NCBI RefSeq assembly: GCF_000004075.3
Contig: NC_026657.2
Coordinates: forward strand, 39,542,732 to 39,606,731
Direction of reading: 5' to 3'
Origin: Cucumis sativus
Lineage: Eukaryota; Streptophyta; Magnoliopsida; Cucurbitales; Cucurbitaceae
DNA length: 64,000 bases
Both the position numbers and the translations under genes were made by a program. Of the stretch, positions 21,459 to 41,200 are shown piece by piece (position 1 is the stretch's first letter; each line of letters begins with the position of its first letter). Below the pieces are notes generated by a model. It was not told the origin of the DNA, did not search any database, and worked only from the letters and a program-made list of their open reading frames with translations.

Positions 21459-23852
21459 TCATTTCATTTCAGTGGCAACAACAGAACTCTTCAATACACG
21501 TAGCCTCTTCACAGTGGAAACAAACATCCTGCATGAAAATGAAGCAAATAAATCTACTATATCAAGAAAGTTCTTATTTCATATACTGAACAGCGAGGAA
21601 GGAAGCATTTTAACAAACTGTTAAGATTGATGCAAAATAAGGCTAAAAAAGACCCTTATTCTACGTCTGTGTAGGATTTGATCAAGAAATGCTAGATGGC
21701 GTAAGCTACAACACCAGTAGAGGGAAATGCTTACTTCCACGGGACATCACCAACAAGCATCCTGTCCCCTTCATTATCATAGTAAACTAGAGTATACAGC
21801 CCATTTTTGTGTTTGGAATCAGATACCGACGTTGTTTCCTCCATCTTTCTCCCATCTTCAGCTGCTAGATAGTTTCTCTGTGCTGTAGTTAATTAGGAAG
21901 AATTAAATAAGAACAAGGAGGTAGAGATTTCAAACTTGGGCGGGTTTGATTACTATTTGGTTTTTTGGTTTTAGTTTTTGAAAATTAGGCTTATAAAGTC
22001 TACTTTCCCATATAAGTTTATTTGTTTGTAGTGTTGGACAAAATATCAATGAAATGCAGGGCATTGAGGGATTATACCTGCAAGAAGACTGTGGAAGAGT
22101 TCGTCTATGCCAGCAGACAGTTGATCATAACTATTATAGGCTTGGAGATTTAGTTTTCTTCCAATGGGAACCCCATCCATACAAACTTTTACAAACATTT
22201 GTCCATTATAGCAGTCAGATAATTTTGAGCCATTCTCATCCTGCACAGTTTCTTTTGACGATTCCAGAGAGTTAGGCTTTGAAGATCGGGGAACAGCGAA
22301 GTTTTTCCTGAAAGAACGGATGGGAGGCCAACCAACGGCTGCTGAAACTGAAGCCCTATTGACAAGACGTTGAATTCCTTGCAATTAGCAACTTAGCATT
22401 ACTTGTTTTCTTGAAAAACTTGTAAGCCATATGCATTTTGAAGTTAAAACTAATTCTGAAATGAGAAAATGTCTAATTATCAGCAAAAGAAATTTATTTC
22501 CAATATTTAGTTGGTTATCAACTAGATCACTTTTAGAATCTTCCACTGCAAGTTCCCGAGCTACATGAAACCAACTCGTTGTAGCTCAAACTTGTGTATT
22601 TGAAGTGATCTTAAGCCAGTTACATAGAGGCTTGGATATCAGTAAAGAAGCACAAATACTTAAGTTTGGCTGGGCGTGTTTCTGTTGGACACTTTTCGGA
22701 TACTTGACACTTCCACACTTGTTTGACACAAATAGGACACTTGTCAGTGTAACAAATGTGTTAGACATGCATAGAACCGTCGTTGAGTAGATAAAAATAC
22801 ATGGAGCAAAGTTTTTCTAACTTAGAAATGTATCAACCCATTGACTTTGAATTTTCTTTTAGAGTACAAACAATATATATTTTTAGAAGTATTTGTGTTA
22901 TGTCCTAGATTATTAAAATAGGATGTCGCCGTGTCCGTTTCGTGATATCATGTTATCCATGCTTCTTAGGATATCAGAACCTGTTTTTCCCTTGTAATAT
23001 AATCCATACAAAACTTCAGCTGCAATTGAATTCGACCTTCCAAGATTTCAAGAAACAGTTTAAACAGAAAAGGCACTAAAAACGTCTAGCCTTCATTTCA
23101 ACTTAACAAAAACCAATTTAAGAAAGTTGGTGGATTGTTTAGATTGATGAAACACGTAATAATAGTTTGGAGATACAAATTATAACTGACATGTGATATC
23201 ATCGCTTAAAAAGTAGAGTTTGATATGAATGATTAGAAAAGAAGATATAAAAGAAGATAAAGCTGACTAACCTTTTGTCATGGTGTTTAGTTTCAGATGA
23301 TTCTGCAGGAACTGAACCATCGTTGAGACATGAGTTCAACTCAGTTGCTTTTAAACTGCATGGCTTTGATGACTCCTCTGACACCAAATCCAAGTTCTGA
23401 GGCATCAATACATGTTTCAAATATGAAGATTGAGATGGTTGAGATAACTTCTGAGCTTCCCTATGAAAAGCTGAAGATGGTAAGGAAGCACTAAGACAGG
23501 GAGTGAAAGGAGAGACCTTCTCAGCTGTTTTCTCATGGAAAATCAGCTTGTGGGGTTGGAATTCATCATTTCTATCCAACCGATTTCCATCTCCAGCTAT
23601 TCCTTCAGTTTTCGCATAAAGAGCCCTTTTATTGCTTCTTATGTTGAAACAAGAAGAAAATGGCTTAGCAGAAGAAAGAGAGATTTCACCATTTTCATGG
23701 TTACCATTCAAACAACTACTTGCTTCTCCTGGCAATCCAAGTCTCAATTCAAGTTTATTATTCTCAATAACAGAACTTCCAACACCATTTCTAGTCAAAT
23801 CCCATTCCCTGTCTCTGGAGATCAGGTCAAGAAGCTCAGGACATCTGACCAT
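21459..23852 (-). CDS. IAA26: Aux/IAA auxin-response repressor (IAA18/IAA26 type)
   Basis: Four exons join in frame: 23272-23852, 22078-22355, 21735-21882 and 21459-21528, giving 358 residues. Domain I carries the EAR repression motif LELRLGLPGE (34-43), which recruits TOPLESS. Domain II is VGWPPIRSFRKNF (from residue 201), the degron bound by TIR1/AFB and auxin; the WPPIR form replaces the usual WPPVR. Domains III/IV form the PB1 interaction surface: MFVKVCMDGVPIGRK, then YTLVYYDNEGDRMLVGDVPW and MFVSTVKRLRVL. It should repress ARF transcription factors in the nucleus and be degraded when auxin is present. About 155 residues separate domains I and II, longer than in Arabidopsis IAA26. Placement in the IAA18/26/28 clade rests on the LLDLI start and the RSFRKN flank. 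Confidence 0.92.
21945..22015. mobile_element. Partial MITE end in Aux/IAA intron
   Basis: The stretch around 'tttggttttttggttttag' followed by 'gaaaattaggcttataaa' resembles one end of the element at 14452-14758. It lies in the intron between exons 22078-22355 and 21735-21882. Only one end is visible. Confidence 0.45.
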
Positions 23853-26800
23853 TTTTCTCTTCTAAGAAAATGTTATAAATTGAGCTTGAATGCAAAAAAA
23901 AAAAAAAATGCTTTTGTTATGCTTCAAACAATCTTCTCAAAAATCATACATATATATATAAATATAATATAATACATATATATGTCAAGAAGCAAAACAG
24001 AGAGAAATTTTGGATGAGAACAAATAACCAACAGGTGGTGTGCATTAGTTAAAGCAAATAGAAAAGGTTCTGACTTCAACCACAAAACGACAGATGAAAC
24101 TATGGGGGGTCCGGGTAAAAGGGGATAAACTAGATTAGATCACTCTTGCTTTCCACTACCTCAACTTAAAATTCCCAGCTAAAAAAAAAAAAAAAAAACC
24201 CCATAAACCACTAAGAAAATGCTTCAGCCACATACCCCACCATCTTTAGGAGCAAAAGATCAAAGTAAAAGGGGGAAAAGATCCCAAAAAATATTGAGAA
24301 TGCTTTATCATATTGAAATGATGGTGATAAGCAAGAGGTTTGTAAGTGGAAGTCGTGGTGGAGTGTGTTTGAGTCGGTAGACGAATAGGAGAAACTCAAG
24401 AAAGATGACTTATTTTGGATGAATAAGCATTAAAGATAGAAACTGCTGAGCTTTCATATGGCAGATTCGTTCAAATGCAGAGAACTAGTTGAATTGAACA
24501 TTTACATAACTCAAACCCAAACCCATGTTTTGACCTTCATCAAAACGTGTCAAAATCTTTTCTTTTTTTTCCTTTTAAAAACACCAAGTGAGGTTGTAAG
24601 CTTTTATGTGTATCAAAGACAAGTTTTCTGAGTATTTACTCTCCCATTTAGTTAAAGGCGTCCAATGTTGTTAAGGGTAACACTTTTTCTCGCTCCCGAG
24701 TAAATGTTCTAAGCTTTTCTTTTTATAATAGAGATTGCAATAAAGTTGTTCATGCTCTTGCAAGTCTAGCTTCACCGCAACTTTTTTTTTTGTAGTATCA
24801 TTTCCTTAAACGAGGAGTCAAAAGCGCTCTTTCGATTGGAAATTTTGTTAGAAAATGTATTTTTCCCTTCCTTGTATTTTAATATGTTTTTTGAAAAAAT
24901 ATTGGAATGATAAACACATCATATAACTATACATAAAATGAGTAATTCTAATAGAGATTAATCTATCTTAATTATATGCATGGAAGTTTTGTAACTAAAG
25001 TTTAAATCAATTAATTCCTTTGAACTATTCATATACCGCAAAACTTGAATGCCTTCCAAGGGCAGTTGATTCTTAATTTTATTGTTAGTTCATCACAAAA
25101 CTCCAATATCACTTCAGTTAGTACTGCTAACCTCAAAGCTTCTTGCTATAGCAATTCACTAAATCAAACATAAGAACATATATTGATCAATTTAATCAAT
25201 ATAATTTAGCATAGCAACCTACCATTTAATTAATTGGTACTTTTTTCTTTCATTTTTTACATGGCAATAGATTAATGGTTTGTATTGCCTAATTATGTGT
25301 TGCTAAACAATGTTACCAACCTGAGTTTAAGACAATTTAGAGATGATTAACAAAATTTAGCCAAATTATTTATAAAGACCATAAAGCTTGGAGAATTGTC
25401 ACGAATAACATTAAAAAATGGAATTATTTATAGCAAAAATTTCAAATCAACGGTGAAAAGTTGGATGAATTTTGCTATATTTTGTAAATAGGTTTAATAT
25501 TTTAGTAAATATTTGAAATAGAATTATAAGAAAAGGAAAAATAGATAGTTGACTTGGTTCCATAATTGCTTTTATACTATTCTCTGTACTAGATTTATGA
25601 AATTCTTCCTCTTTACACTGTTTGTCCCATGTTCATCATTTAATATATAGATAGATAGATATGTATATAATATGTCAAACTTTTTTTAAAACTTTGTAGC
25701 ATAATTTACCTAGTTGAGGATTTTGTCCCAATTTTTTTTTATTAATAACAAAATAAAAGCATGCTTTCATTGATAAATGCAAGAATAGCAAATGTTTAAA
25801 AATATAATCGTACTTAGACATTATATTATATATATATATTATACACAATGCATTGATTTAAATAATTTTTCGTATCAACTTTTAATGTATTGAGATGAAA
25901 TGATTTAGATGTAAATCATTAATTAATCAAAAGATATTTGAATCAATCATATCTTACCCAAGATATCATAAAACTTAAGAAAAAGTTTGGAAGCCACTCC
26001 TACGAGAATAAATTCCTTATACACTCTCTTATGGCATATTGTCTAAATATTCAACACAACACTTTGTTGTACAATTGATAGTTTTGATTGTGTAATCAAA
26101 TTACTATTCTATTGATTGTATAGAATATATAATTGATTTAATAAAATATAAGAAAGTAATTAATACAGATTTTAGTTCTAAGTATATTAAATACCATATA
26201 TTCAAAGGTTTATTTGAAAGTTCATTTGTATGATTAAAGTGTTGTTTGAATTGTGTCGAGTGTAAAAGATAGTGAATGTATGATAGGAGATATTGTCAAC
26301 ATTAAAAAGTTACACAAACCCTTATGAATATTGGTCATTAAATGTTTATAACTATTAATTGCATTCAAAAACCATGTGTAAATAGGCTATTACGATGAAT
26401 CTATCCTTAAAATTTGTTATTATAACACGATGTTTATGGTTAAGGATATTTTTAAATATAGTAAAATAAATTAAAATATTCAAATATATAAACTATAACA
26501 AAAATTTTAGATTCTACAAATAATAGAAACTGATAAACTTCTATCAATGTCGTCGATGAAAGCATATAATATCTATTATTGATAGAATATAAAATTTTAT
26601 TATATTTTGTTAAATTTGCCGTTTTTAGCATTTCTCCTATCATTGATATCATTGAAAAAAGTTATAATATACATTTTGCAATATCAATTTTAGATGCGTT
26701 GCTAATGCACTTTTCTTGTCAGTAAATCCAATAACTGAAAAAAGGATCAAAATGTGTTCAACATTTAAAAGTATTTACAAATATAACAAAAGTATCACAG

Positions 26801-28647
26801 GAATAAACATAGACTATCTTTATTACGACAAAGTTAGATATAAATAGTAATTTATCTTAATCTATCACGATCTATCATAGATAAATTATAATATTTTATA
26901 ATTTTTTTTTGTTAATTTTTCTTTTGTCAAGGGGTAATTATATAATGAAGAGGTGATAAAGTTGTATTTTGGAATGCATGCATATGGTAAATACGGTTGG
27001 TGATTGAAACATGCAAAGGAAAGAGTAAAAGTTGGAATTTGACATAAGAAGCCGCCTCGGCCTCCGCCTCCACCAACAAAATTAAACAAAAACTCAACTA
27101 CTTGTAAAATGACCAAACATAAACAAGTTGCCATTTTTATTCCAAACCTCACTTTTTCCACTGCTTCATCATAACCTACCATCCAATTCCCACACATTAT
27201 ATATATATATTACATTCACCATATGACTTTTTGAAAATATTTTTATTTGCATCCTAATTATCATCTTAAAATCGACTCGATCAAATTTGTATTAAATGTC
27301 AAACTAAGTGGATGCAATTATCTTATACATGCATAGGTCTATTCCGACACATAAATTGATCAATCTCTTTGTCAATAAACATAACTAATACTTTACTGTA
27401 TGTTAGTGATGAAATTTGTATTAAATGTCAATTTCATAACATTTTCATTTTAAGAATTAAACGGGTTGAATTCATGCACTTGGAAGAGGAAAAAGAAAAG
27501 TGAGGTTTCAATTATAAAACAAACTAATGTTACAAGATTTGAAAGTATGAATGAGAGACAATTTTGATTAATATATATATATATACATACTAATTTAAAC
27601 ACTTGTCAATAGGGGTGTAAGTTAGTAAGATTAGCTTCGAAAAACTGATAAACTTAATAGCAAAATGATTAGAGAAGTGAGTATCATAATGATAGTAATG
27701 AGAATAATAGCAAAAGTTGCTGCACCTACCCAAGTGGCGGACCCCTACATTCCACTTAATTAGATACGATTTTAGGCATTATAATTTTCCACTTTCACTT
27801 TTTTGACACCCCCTCTTTTTCTTTATATTCAACCTTTAAAACACTTTTCTTTTTCCCTAATGATTTTGTAAAAGAAAATATAATTAAGAAAAGAAAGATT
27901 CTGTTGGACTTGTTGGTGCTCGTCCTAATGCTAAGCCTTTATCCCATTTCCTAGATGGAAAGAATCATAATTCCCCTACTACTTTACATTATAAACTACA
28001 TTGACTCGTGTAACGCACAATTATAAAGTCAAATCTATTGAGTTTCAACTTTGGCATGCCTTCTCCCATATATTTACCATTTCCCTATTTATTTTCTTTG
28101 ATCATTCAGTAAACTGATCTTTGATGAAAATGATACTAAACCAAGTTTTTAAAGTATCTAATTCGTTCCACAGAGCAAAAATATTCAAGTAAATCCAACC
28201 GAACCAACTTGCCCATCTCATTTAAAACGACTCTTAGGATCTAAGAGACTATATCAACATAATTCATAAGTCCAAAAATGTTGGATACACTTGATTATTA
28301 ATTATTAATCCTAAAGGTGCTACTTGTTGAAATTAGCTTAAATCAATTGGCCTAGAAATCATTGTTTTAAAAATAATATTAAAGAAATACTTGTTCATGC
28401 AGGCACCCAACTTACTCGTAAGTTTATCATAGTACAAATGTCCAAGAAGTTCATTACAGAAAGAATGGTGATAGTGCCAAATAAAAGCATATTTTAACTT
28501 AATTTCAGCCATAAACAAAATATGCTAGCTTGTATTCTGCAAAAAGAAACTAATGGACAACGTGAAGTTACCAAGGTGGTTGTGGTTGTGGTTGCATGCA
28601 TTGATGTGTTTATTCTTGAAAGTTTTTCATGACGGCTCGATTTTGTT
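23853..28647. other. 4.8 kb intergenic region, AT-rich with dispersed repeats
   Basis: The first 600 bases are probably the Aux/IAA leader and promoter. The remainder is AT-rich with no recognisable gene. It contains members of the 'ctatcattgatag' repeat family at about 26453-26640 and 26762-26895, and a 'ctttcattgataaatg' piece near 25766. Confidence 0.6.
26453..26640. repeat. Dispersed 'tgataga' repeat, copy A
   Basis: An inverted-repeat-like AT-rich block. It begins near atatagtaaaataaatt, has a centre rich in 'gataaacttctatcaatg' and 'ctattattgatagaat', and ends near 'tattttgttaaatttgcc'. The same ordered words recur at 37081-37310 and 53790-53950. Confidence 0.6.
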
Positions 28648-36181
<7,534 letters not shown>

Positions 36182-38269
36182 CCTCGTTTGTGTGCTTCGG
36201 TCTTCACAAGCTCACAGATGAGGTCCGTACCTGTCATTTTATACCACAAGCTGGCGTACGTACCACGCGCTTCAATTTTATACATAGCACAACGAATGTG
36301 CATCAAACCATTCAGTTGGGGTGAGGTTCGAGACTCGAAAAATCGATCTGAATAAAAAAAATTGACCGAATCGATACAATAGTCGGTTTTATTATAAGTA
36401 TGACTGGTGGCTGATTTAATTAAAAAATTTCAAAATTTTGATCCAATCCTATCCGATGAACATGGTTCGAATTATTATAAACCGACTACGTCCCTTATCG
36501 ATGATCACCACTGTCGTTGAGGTTGATGGAGAAATTAATGGAATATTATAGTTTGGATTACAATCATTTGTATTTATAAATAATCCGTTTGAGACGTGAA
36601 TTATTTTAGTTTGAAAATAAAATGTTAAACATCGATAATAAATAATAAACAATTATAGACATTAAATACAAAAAAACAACGGTAGATGGTAAGTTGGGAG
36701 GGTTTAATATAACATAGACGTGACTACGAAATAATATTTAGTATAGTAGTGTTTGTTATTTCCATCAAAATTAAAATAGCACGCATATTAGACAAAAATT
36801 GTAGTATATATGGCAAATTGAAAAAACCAACTCTAGAGTATAGTTATTGTTACGTATGTACTCTTAACCAAAACCGAGTCTTCCAACTCATGTAAGTGCT
36901 AAATTAGATCAAATTTGACCATCAAATTTACATGCTTATATAAATTATCACATTTTGTAGAATTATAAGGATTGATTTTATAATAACGGTTCCAATTTCC
37001 ATAATTATTGCAAGCTTATCAATGATATAACATGAAATTTCAGTATGTTTTATAAATATTTTGGTTCACATTGATATGCTTTAAAAATATACTTTCAAAT
37101 ATAGTAAAATAAAATTTAGACCATAAACTAAAATATTTACAAACAATAGAAAAATTTTAGATTTTATTAATGATATAAATTGATAAACTTTTATGATTGT
37201 CTATCAATATCAATAATAGAAACATATTAATGTCTATTATTAATAAATTATAAAATTTTGAAATATTTGGTTAAATTTATCATTATTTTTACCATTTTTC
37301 TATTTTAAAACTTCCCAAAATTATAAATATAAACCATAAGATCCAAATTATTTGTTTTCTATAAATTATATATTATTACACGAGAAAAACTAGGAACATT
37401 CTCAAATATAACAAAAACTTTAAACTATTTACAAAATATCACACACCTTATCTAATTATCTCTAATTTCTTTAAGTTTTTTTTTTTGTCGTGGTAGTTTG
37501 CAGATAATTTCACTGTATGAGTTATGCTGCCAACAAAAATACATTTGTGTTTTCATGTTTAATATATATTGTGATTCAAATTTATATTTTGAGATTATCT
37601 ACCAAATAGATCATCAAATAATGAAAAAGTATATACCAAACATGTAACTCAACTTTGTTAGATAATAAATGCAATTAAAAGTTTGGATTGATATTAGCCA
37701 AGTTTGACTACATTTTTAACTGTATCAAACCACACTCACCCACAAATTTAGTATAGGTCGGGATTCAAGCCTCTCAACTTTATTGTCGATTTATAATATA
37801 TATAAACAAAATCATTTAATATTTAATATTTGTAAGCAGTTTAGGTAATTATATTTGTCAGTCTCTCGACTAACTAAAGTTAAATTAAGTTTGTGTTGAA
37901 AATTTTATTATTTTTTTCGAATTGCATTGAATATTAAGGTGAAGATTGAAAGCTAATAAACAATAAAGTTAAACGATCGTTTAAAAAGCAAATGATAGCG
38001 AATAAATTGAGAATGTCTTACTAAACACATTTACGTCCCAACAAATAGAAAATTCAAAGTAATAAAAAGGAAAATTGGAAATGAAGAAAGTAATGACTTT
38101 GGTTTAGTTTCTTTGTAATCCATAAATCGTAAAATCCCTAAAAGGAGCCCGAAAAGGCAGGGGAAGGCGGGCCCGTTGAGTCGTCCCGTTGGGGTATTTC
38201 TAGTCGACGAGGGCGAGGGAAGTGCAAAATAACTCTTCCTATCAAAGTTCGAGTAACACTCAAACAACA
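36182..38269. other. Divergent intergenic region, TrpRS and SHH1-like promoters
   Basis: The two genes point away from each other here. The flanks near 36182 and 38100-38269 are less AT-rich leader sequence. The centre is AT-rich. A degenerate 'accgaatcgata...gtcggtttt' segment lies at 36310-36480, and a copy of the 'tgataga' repeat at 37081-37310. No gene is recognised. Confidence 0.6.
37081..37310. repeat. Dispersed 'tgataga' repeat, copy B
   Basis: This block has the same order of words as copy A: 'aaatatagtaaaataaa', 'aaaattttagattttatta', 'gtctatcaatatcaataata', and 'atatttggttaaattta' at the end. It probably reflects an old miniature transposable element. Confidence 0.6.
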
Positions 38270-41200
38270 ATGGAGCGTCTCCGCCCCAGAGGCAGACAGA
38301 CGTTTTCTGGGTTCACCAAGGGCGAGGTACATAACCTTTTCTTTCATTATCATTTCCTTCTTCCTCGATTTATCTACTGTCTCTCACCCTCTGTGTTCGG
38401 CAAGCCATTTATTTCCATGATCATGCCCGCTGTATGTTTTGATGTTTTGGTGTGCATTGGGATTTACAACGTAACTTCTTCTGTTGTACATACTTTTTTT
38501 TTTTAATGTTACAGGATGACATTCATTTTAGTTTTTCTACCTTTTGGGTTTAACTCTTTCAAACAGATTGAGAAAATGGAGAAGTTGCTAGAGGAATCAG
38601 GAGAACAATCGCTTAATCGGGATTTTTGTCAAAAAGTTACCAAACGTTTCAAGTCAGTTTCAGCTTTTGCTCGTTATCAGAGAACTTTTAATTTATGTTT
38701 AAATTTGTATAGGGCGTATGTATAATGTCGAGTTGTTTTGGTGTTCTATGACTATACAGTCGGTCCTCAGGTCGTGCTGGGAAGCCCGTAATAAAGTGGA
38801 CGGAGGTTGTCACTTTTTTCATTTTATTTTGCTTATTCTGTTGTTTTTGAAATATTATTCTGCTTCTATAGTTGTATATCTTGCGAGTAAAAAAAAATGC
38901 TTATCAATTCCCACTCGCAAGATTGTATATCGTGTGAGTGAGTAGGAACTGATAAAACATTTTTTTTTTCTGTGGGGATTTGGAAAACGCCGTGGAGATT
39001 CTTGGTTGTAGGGAGACTCATTGTGGTCCAAGCTTGGATTGAGAGTGTTTAGGATCCCAACTTAACTTTTTTTTTTTTAATTTCTGGGACTTTCCCTTAA
39101 TAGGATTCGTGGGAGGGTCCTCAATCCTTGGATGAAAGTCTTGTAGCTACTCTATTCTTCAAACTAAAGCCAATTCTGCAGTCCTTCTCTAGTTTATTGA
39201 CCCGAGGTTGGGTGATACCTGATCTCTCCATTTTTATAATTGATTTTTGCTTCATTGAAGTTCTAAATATTATCCGGTCCACTAGTTCCTTAACTTGTGG
39301 TGAGCTAAATTGCTGTCATCAAGTTGAGCTTCCTGCACTCTCTCTCCATGGAGACTTACGCCAAATTTCGTAAAAGAGTTCAATGCTTTGGATGAGTTGT
39401 ATTCAATGGGAAGATCAAATCTGACAACTCTATCAACAGGAGGTATGCTTTCTTGGACTTACCACCTTTGTAGTCCATTTGTTCAATGTGATTGCAAAGA
39501 TCAGAATTATTTGTTACTTCATTGTCTCTTTTTCTCATGACATTTGGTGCAAAATCCTGTAGGTCTTTGTTGTGAGTTCGGCGTTCAAATTTGGTTCAGA
39601 GTGCCTAATGCTAAGTAACTTCCTTTTTTTCTGGAAGGGTCGTACTTTGGCAGGGTATTTTGGTCACTAGTGGATATTTGGCAGGAAAAGTGTAAACAAT
39701 TCTTTGAAGCTTAATTTCTCAGTGGGGCTAGGTTTGGAGTCTTTCACCGCCGAGTCTCCCCATATTACAACAGTAGAGTCTTAATAGGTCTCCTGAGATG
39801 TTTTCCCCCATGTATTCTTCATATTTACTGTTCTTTATCCAACCATTCATTTATCTTCATGTTTGTGAAAAAAGGTTCAGGTTAAAATTTGTCTTCATAC
39901 AATGTTATAGGTATATGATTGGTTACAAAGCAGACTGCAAGACCTCCCAAAAATTGAAAAGAGGATATCTGAAATTCCCAAAGCTTGCCCTTCAAATAAG
40001 ACTCAGGAAAGTTCTCAAGGTCCTGAAGGTAATTTAAGTTAGGCTCTTGCCTTCAGTGTTTTTTTTAAGCCAAGTTAGAGTTACTCAGCTACAGGGGAGT
40101 TTAACGTATGTTTGGACATAAATTAACCATAGTGTTATTTGGAACAATTTGAATGATGCTTCGGAGTGATGTACAATTTGAATTTATTGAGACTATGTTT
40201 GCCTCCAATTGAAGACGCTTACTCTTTTTCAGTGATGAAATGGAATTTTTAGAACTTCAGTGCAATAGAAACAGTAGTTGTTGGAAGGGCAAGAAGAAAA
40301 GTGTATCCTCTGAGAGTTGGTTAGTATTGTATGGGTTGAATATATGCCATCAGGAAGGATGTGAGATGGAGGTAGGTTTAGATTGTATTTTGGCAATGTT
40401 TGGGTGTAGATAGTGGATAGCCTCTCGAGCTGGTGAGGCATATATCCTGTAAGGCATGCATTTCTTGTACCCTCTTGAACTCACTTTTAGCAATCGATAA
40501 TTGAGACCTAATATTGAGTTACATATTAAGAAATGCTTAATTTTCGTTTGCATATAACATTTCTTCCATTAAGTGCACTAGTGCAGTATGCATGAAGCAG
40601 GGGCAGGTTGAGGCAATACTTACATCTGGTATTTTGGTTGCCCTTGGACTTAAGATTGTGGTCATTTTTAAGATAAGATTACTTAATTGGTTGTTTATTA
40701 CTGTAGTTTATTGGGGCTATTAGTTAGCTGCATGTTCCTCCATTTTCCCTTCTTTCCTTCTCTAGTTTTTCTTGTGAGTAGTTGAACCATTTAACATTAG
40801 AATACAAATTTAATTACAATAGGTTGGCGTAGGGTCATTGGGGCAAGTGAAAGACATAAAGTATGTTGGGGGAGTGGGTTCATATTCACGGTGTTCCAAC
40901 TCCTACATAAGATATTAGAATTTTTAGGTTTCTTGACAACTAAGTGTGGTAAAGGTCAACGTAGCTGTCTTGTGAAATTCGTTAGTTGTGCAAGCTGCAC
41001 TGGATACTCACTCTTCTAATTAACAAAATAGCAAATGGAAATGAAATGTGTTGTTTTATTTTATTGTTCTTTAAATGAACTGTGCAGATGTGAGGTTTTT
41101 TTCCTCCTCCACATGCTAATGATCTTTAGTTAAAAGCAGATGAAAAGAGCCCTGATTTGTCAGAATTGGAATTTGAAGCAAGGTCATCAAAAGATGGTGC

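Noticed and set aside
23535-23972. 145-residue plus-strand frame opposite Aux/IAA exon 1
   Set aside because: Antisense shadow of a well-supported coding exon.
26886-27197. 103-residue minus-strand frame with a GGGGGRGG run
   Set aside because: No family recognised, no splice context, low-complexity core; likely chance in AT-rich spacer with one GC-rich patch.
38222-38506. Plus-strand frame continuing SHH1-like exon 1 into intron 1
   Set aside because: A good GTACAT donor at 38327 and the continuing homeodomain in the next exon show this is intron read-through.
38960-39780. Possible retroelement-derived coding pieces in SHH1-like intron 3
   Set aside because: A few short phrases looked LINE-like, but no motif could be firmly recognised.
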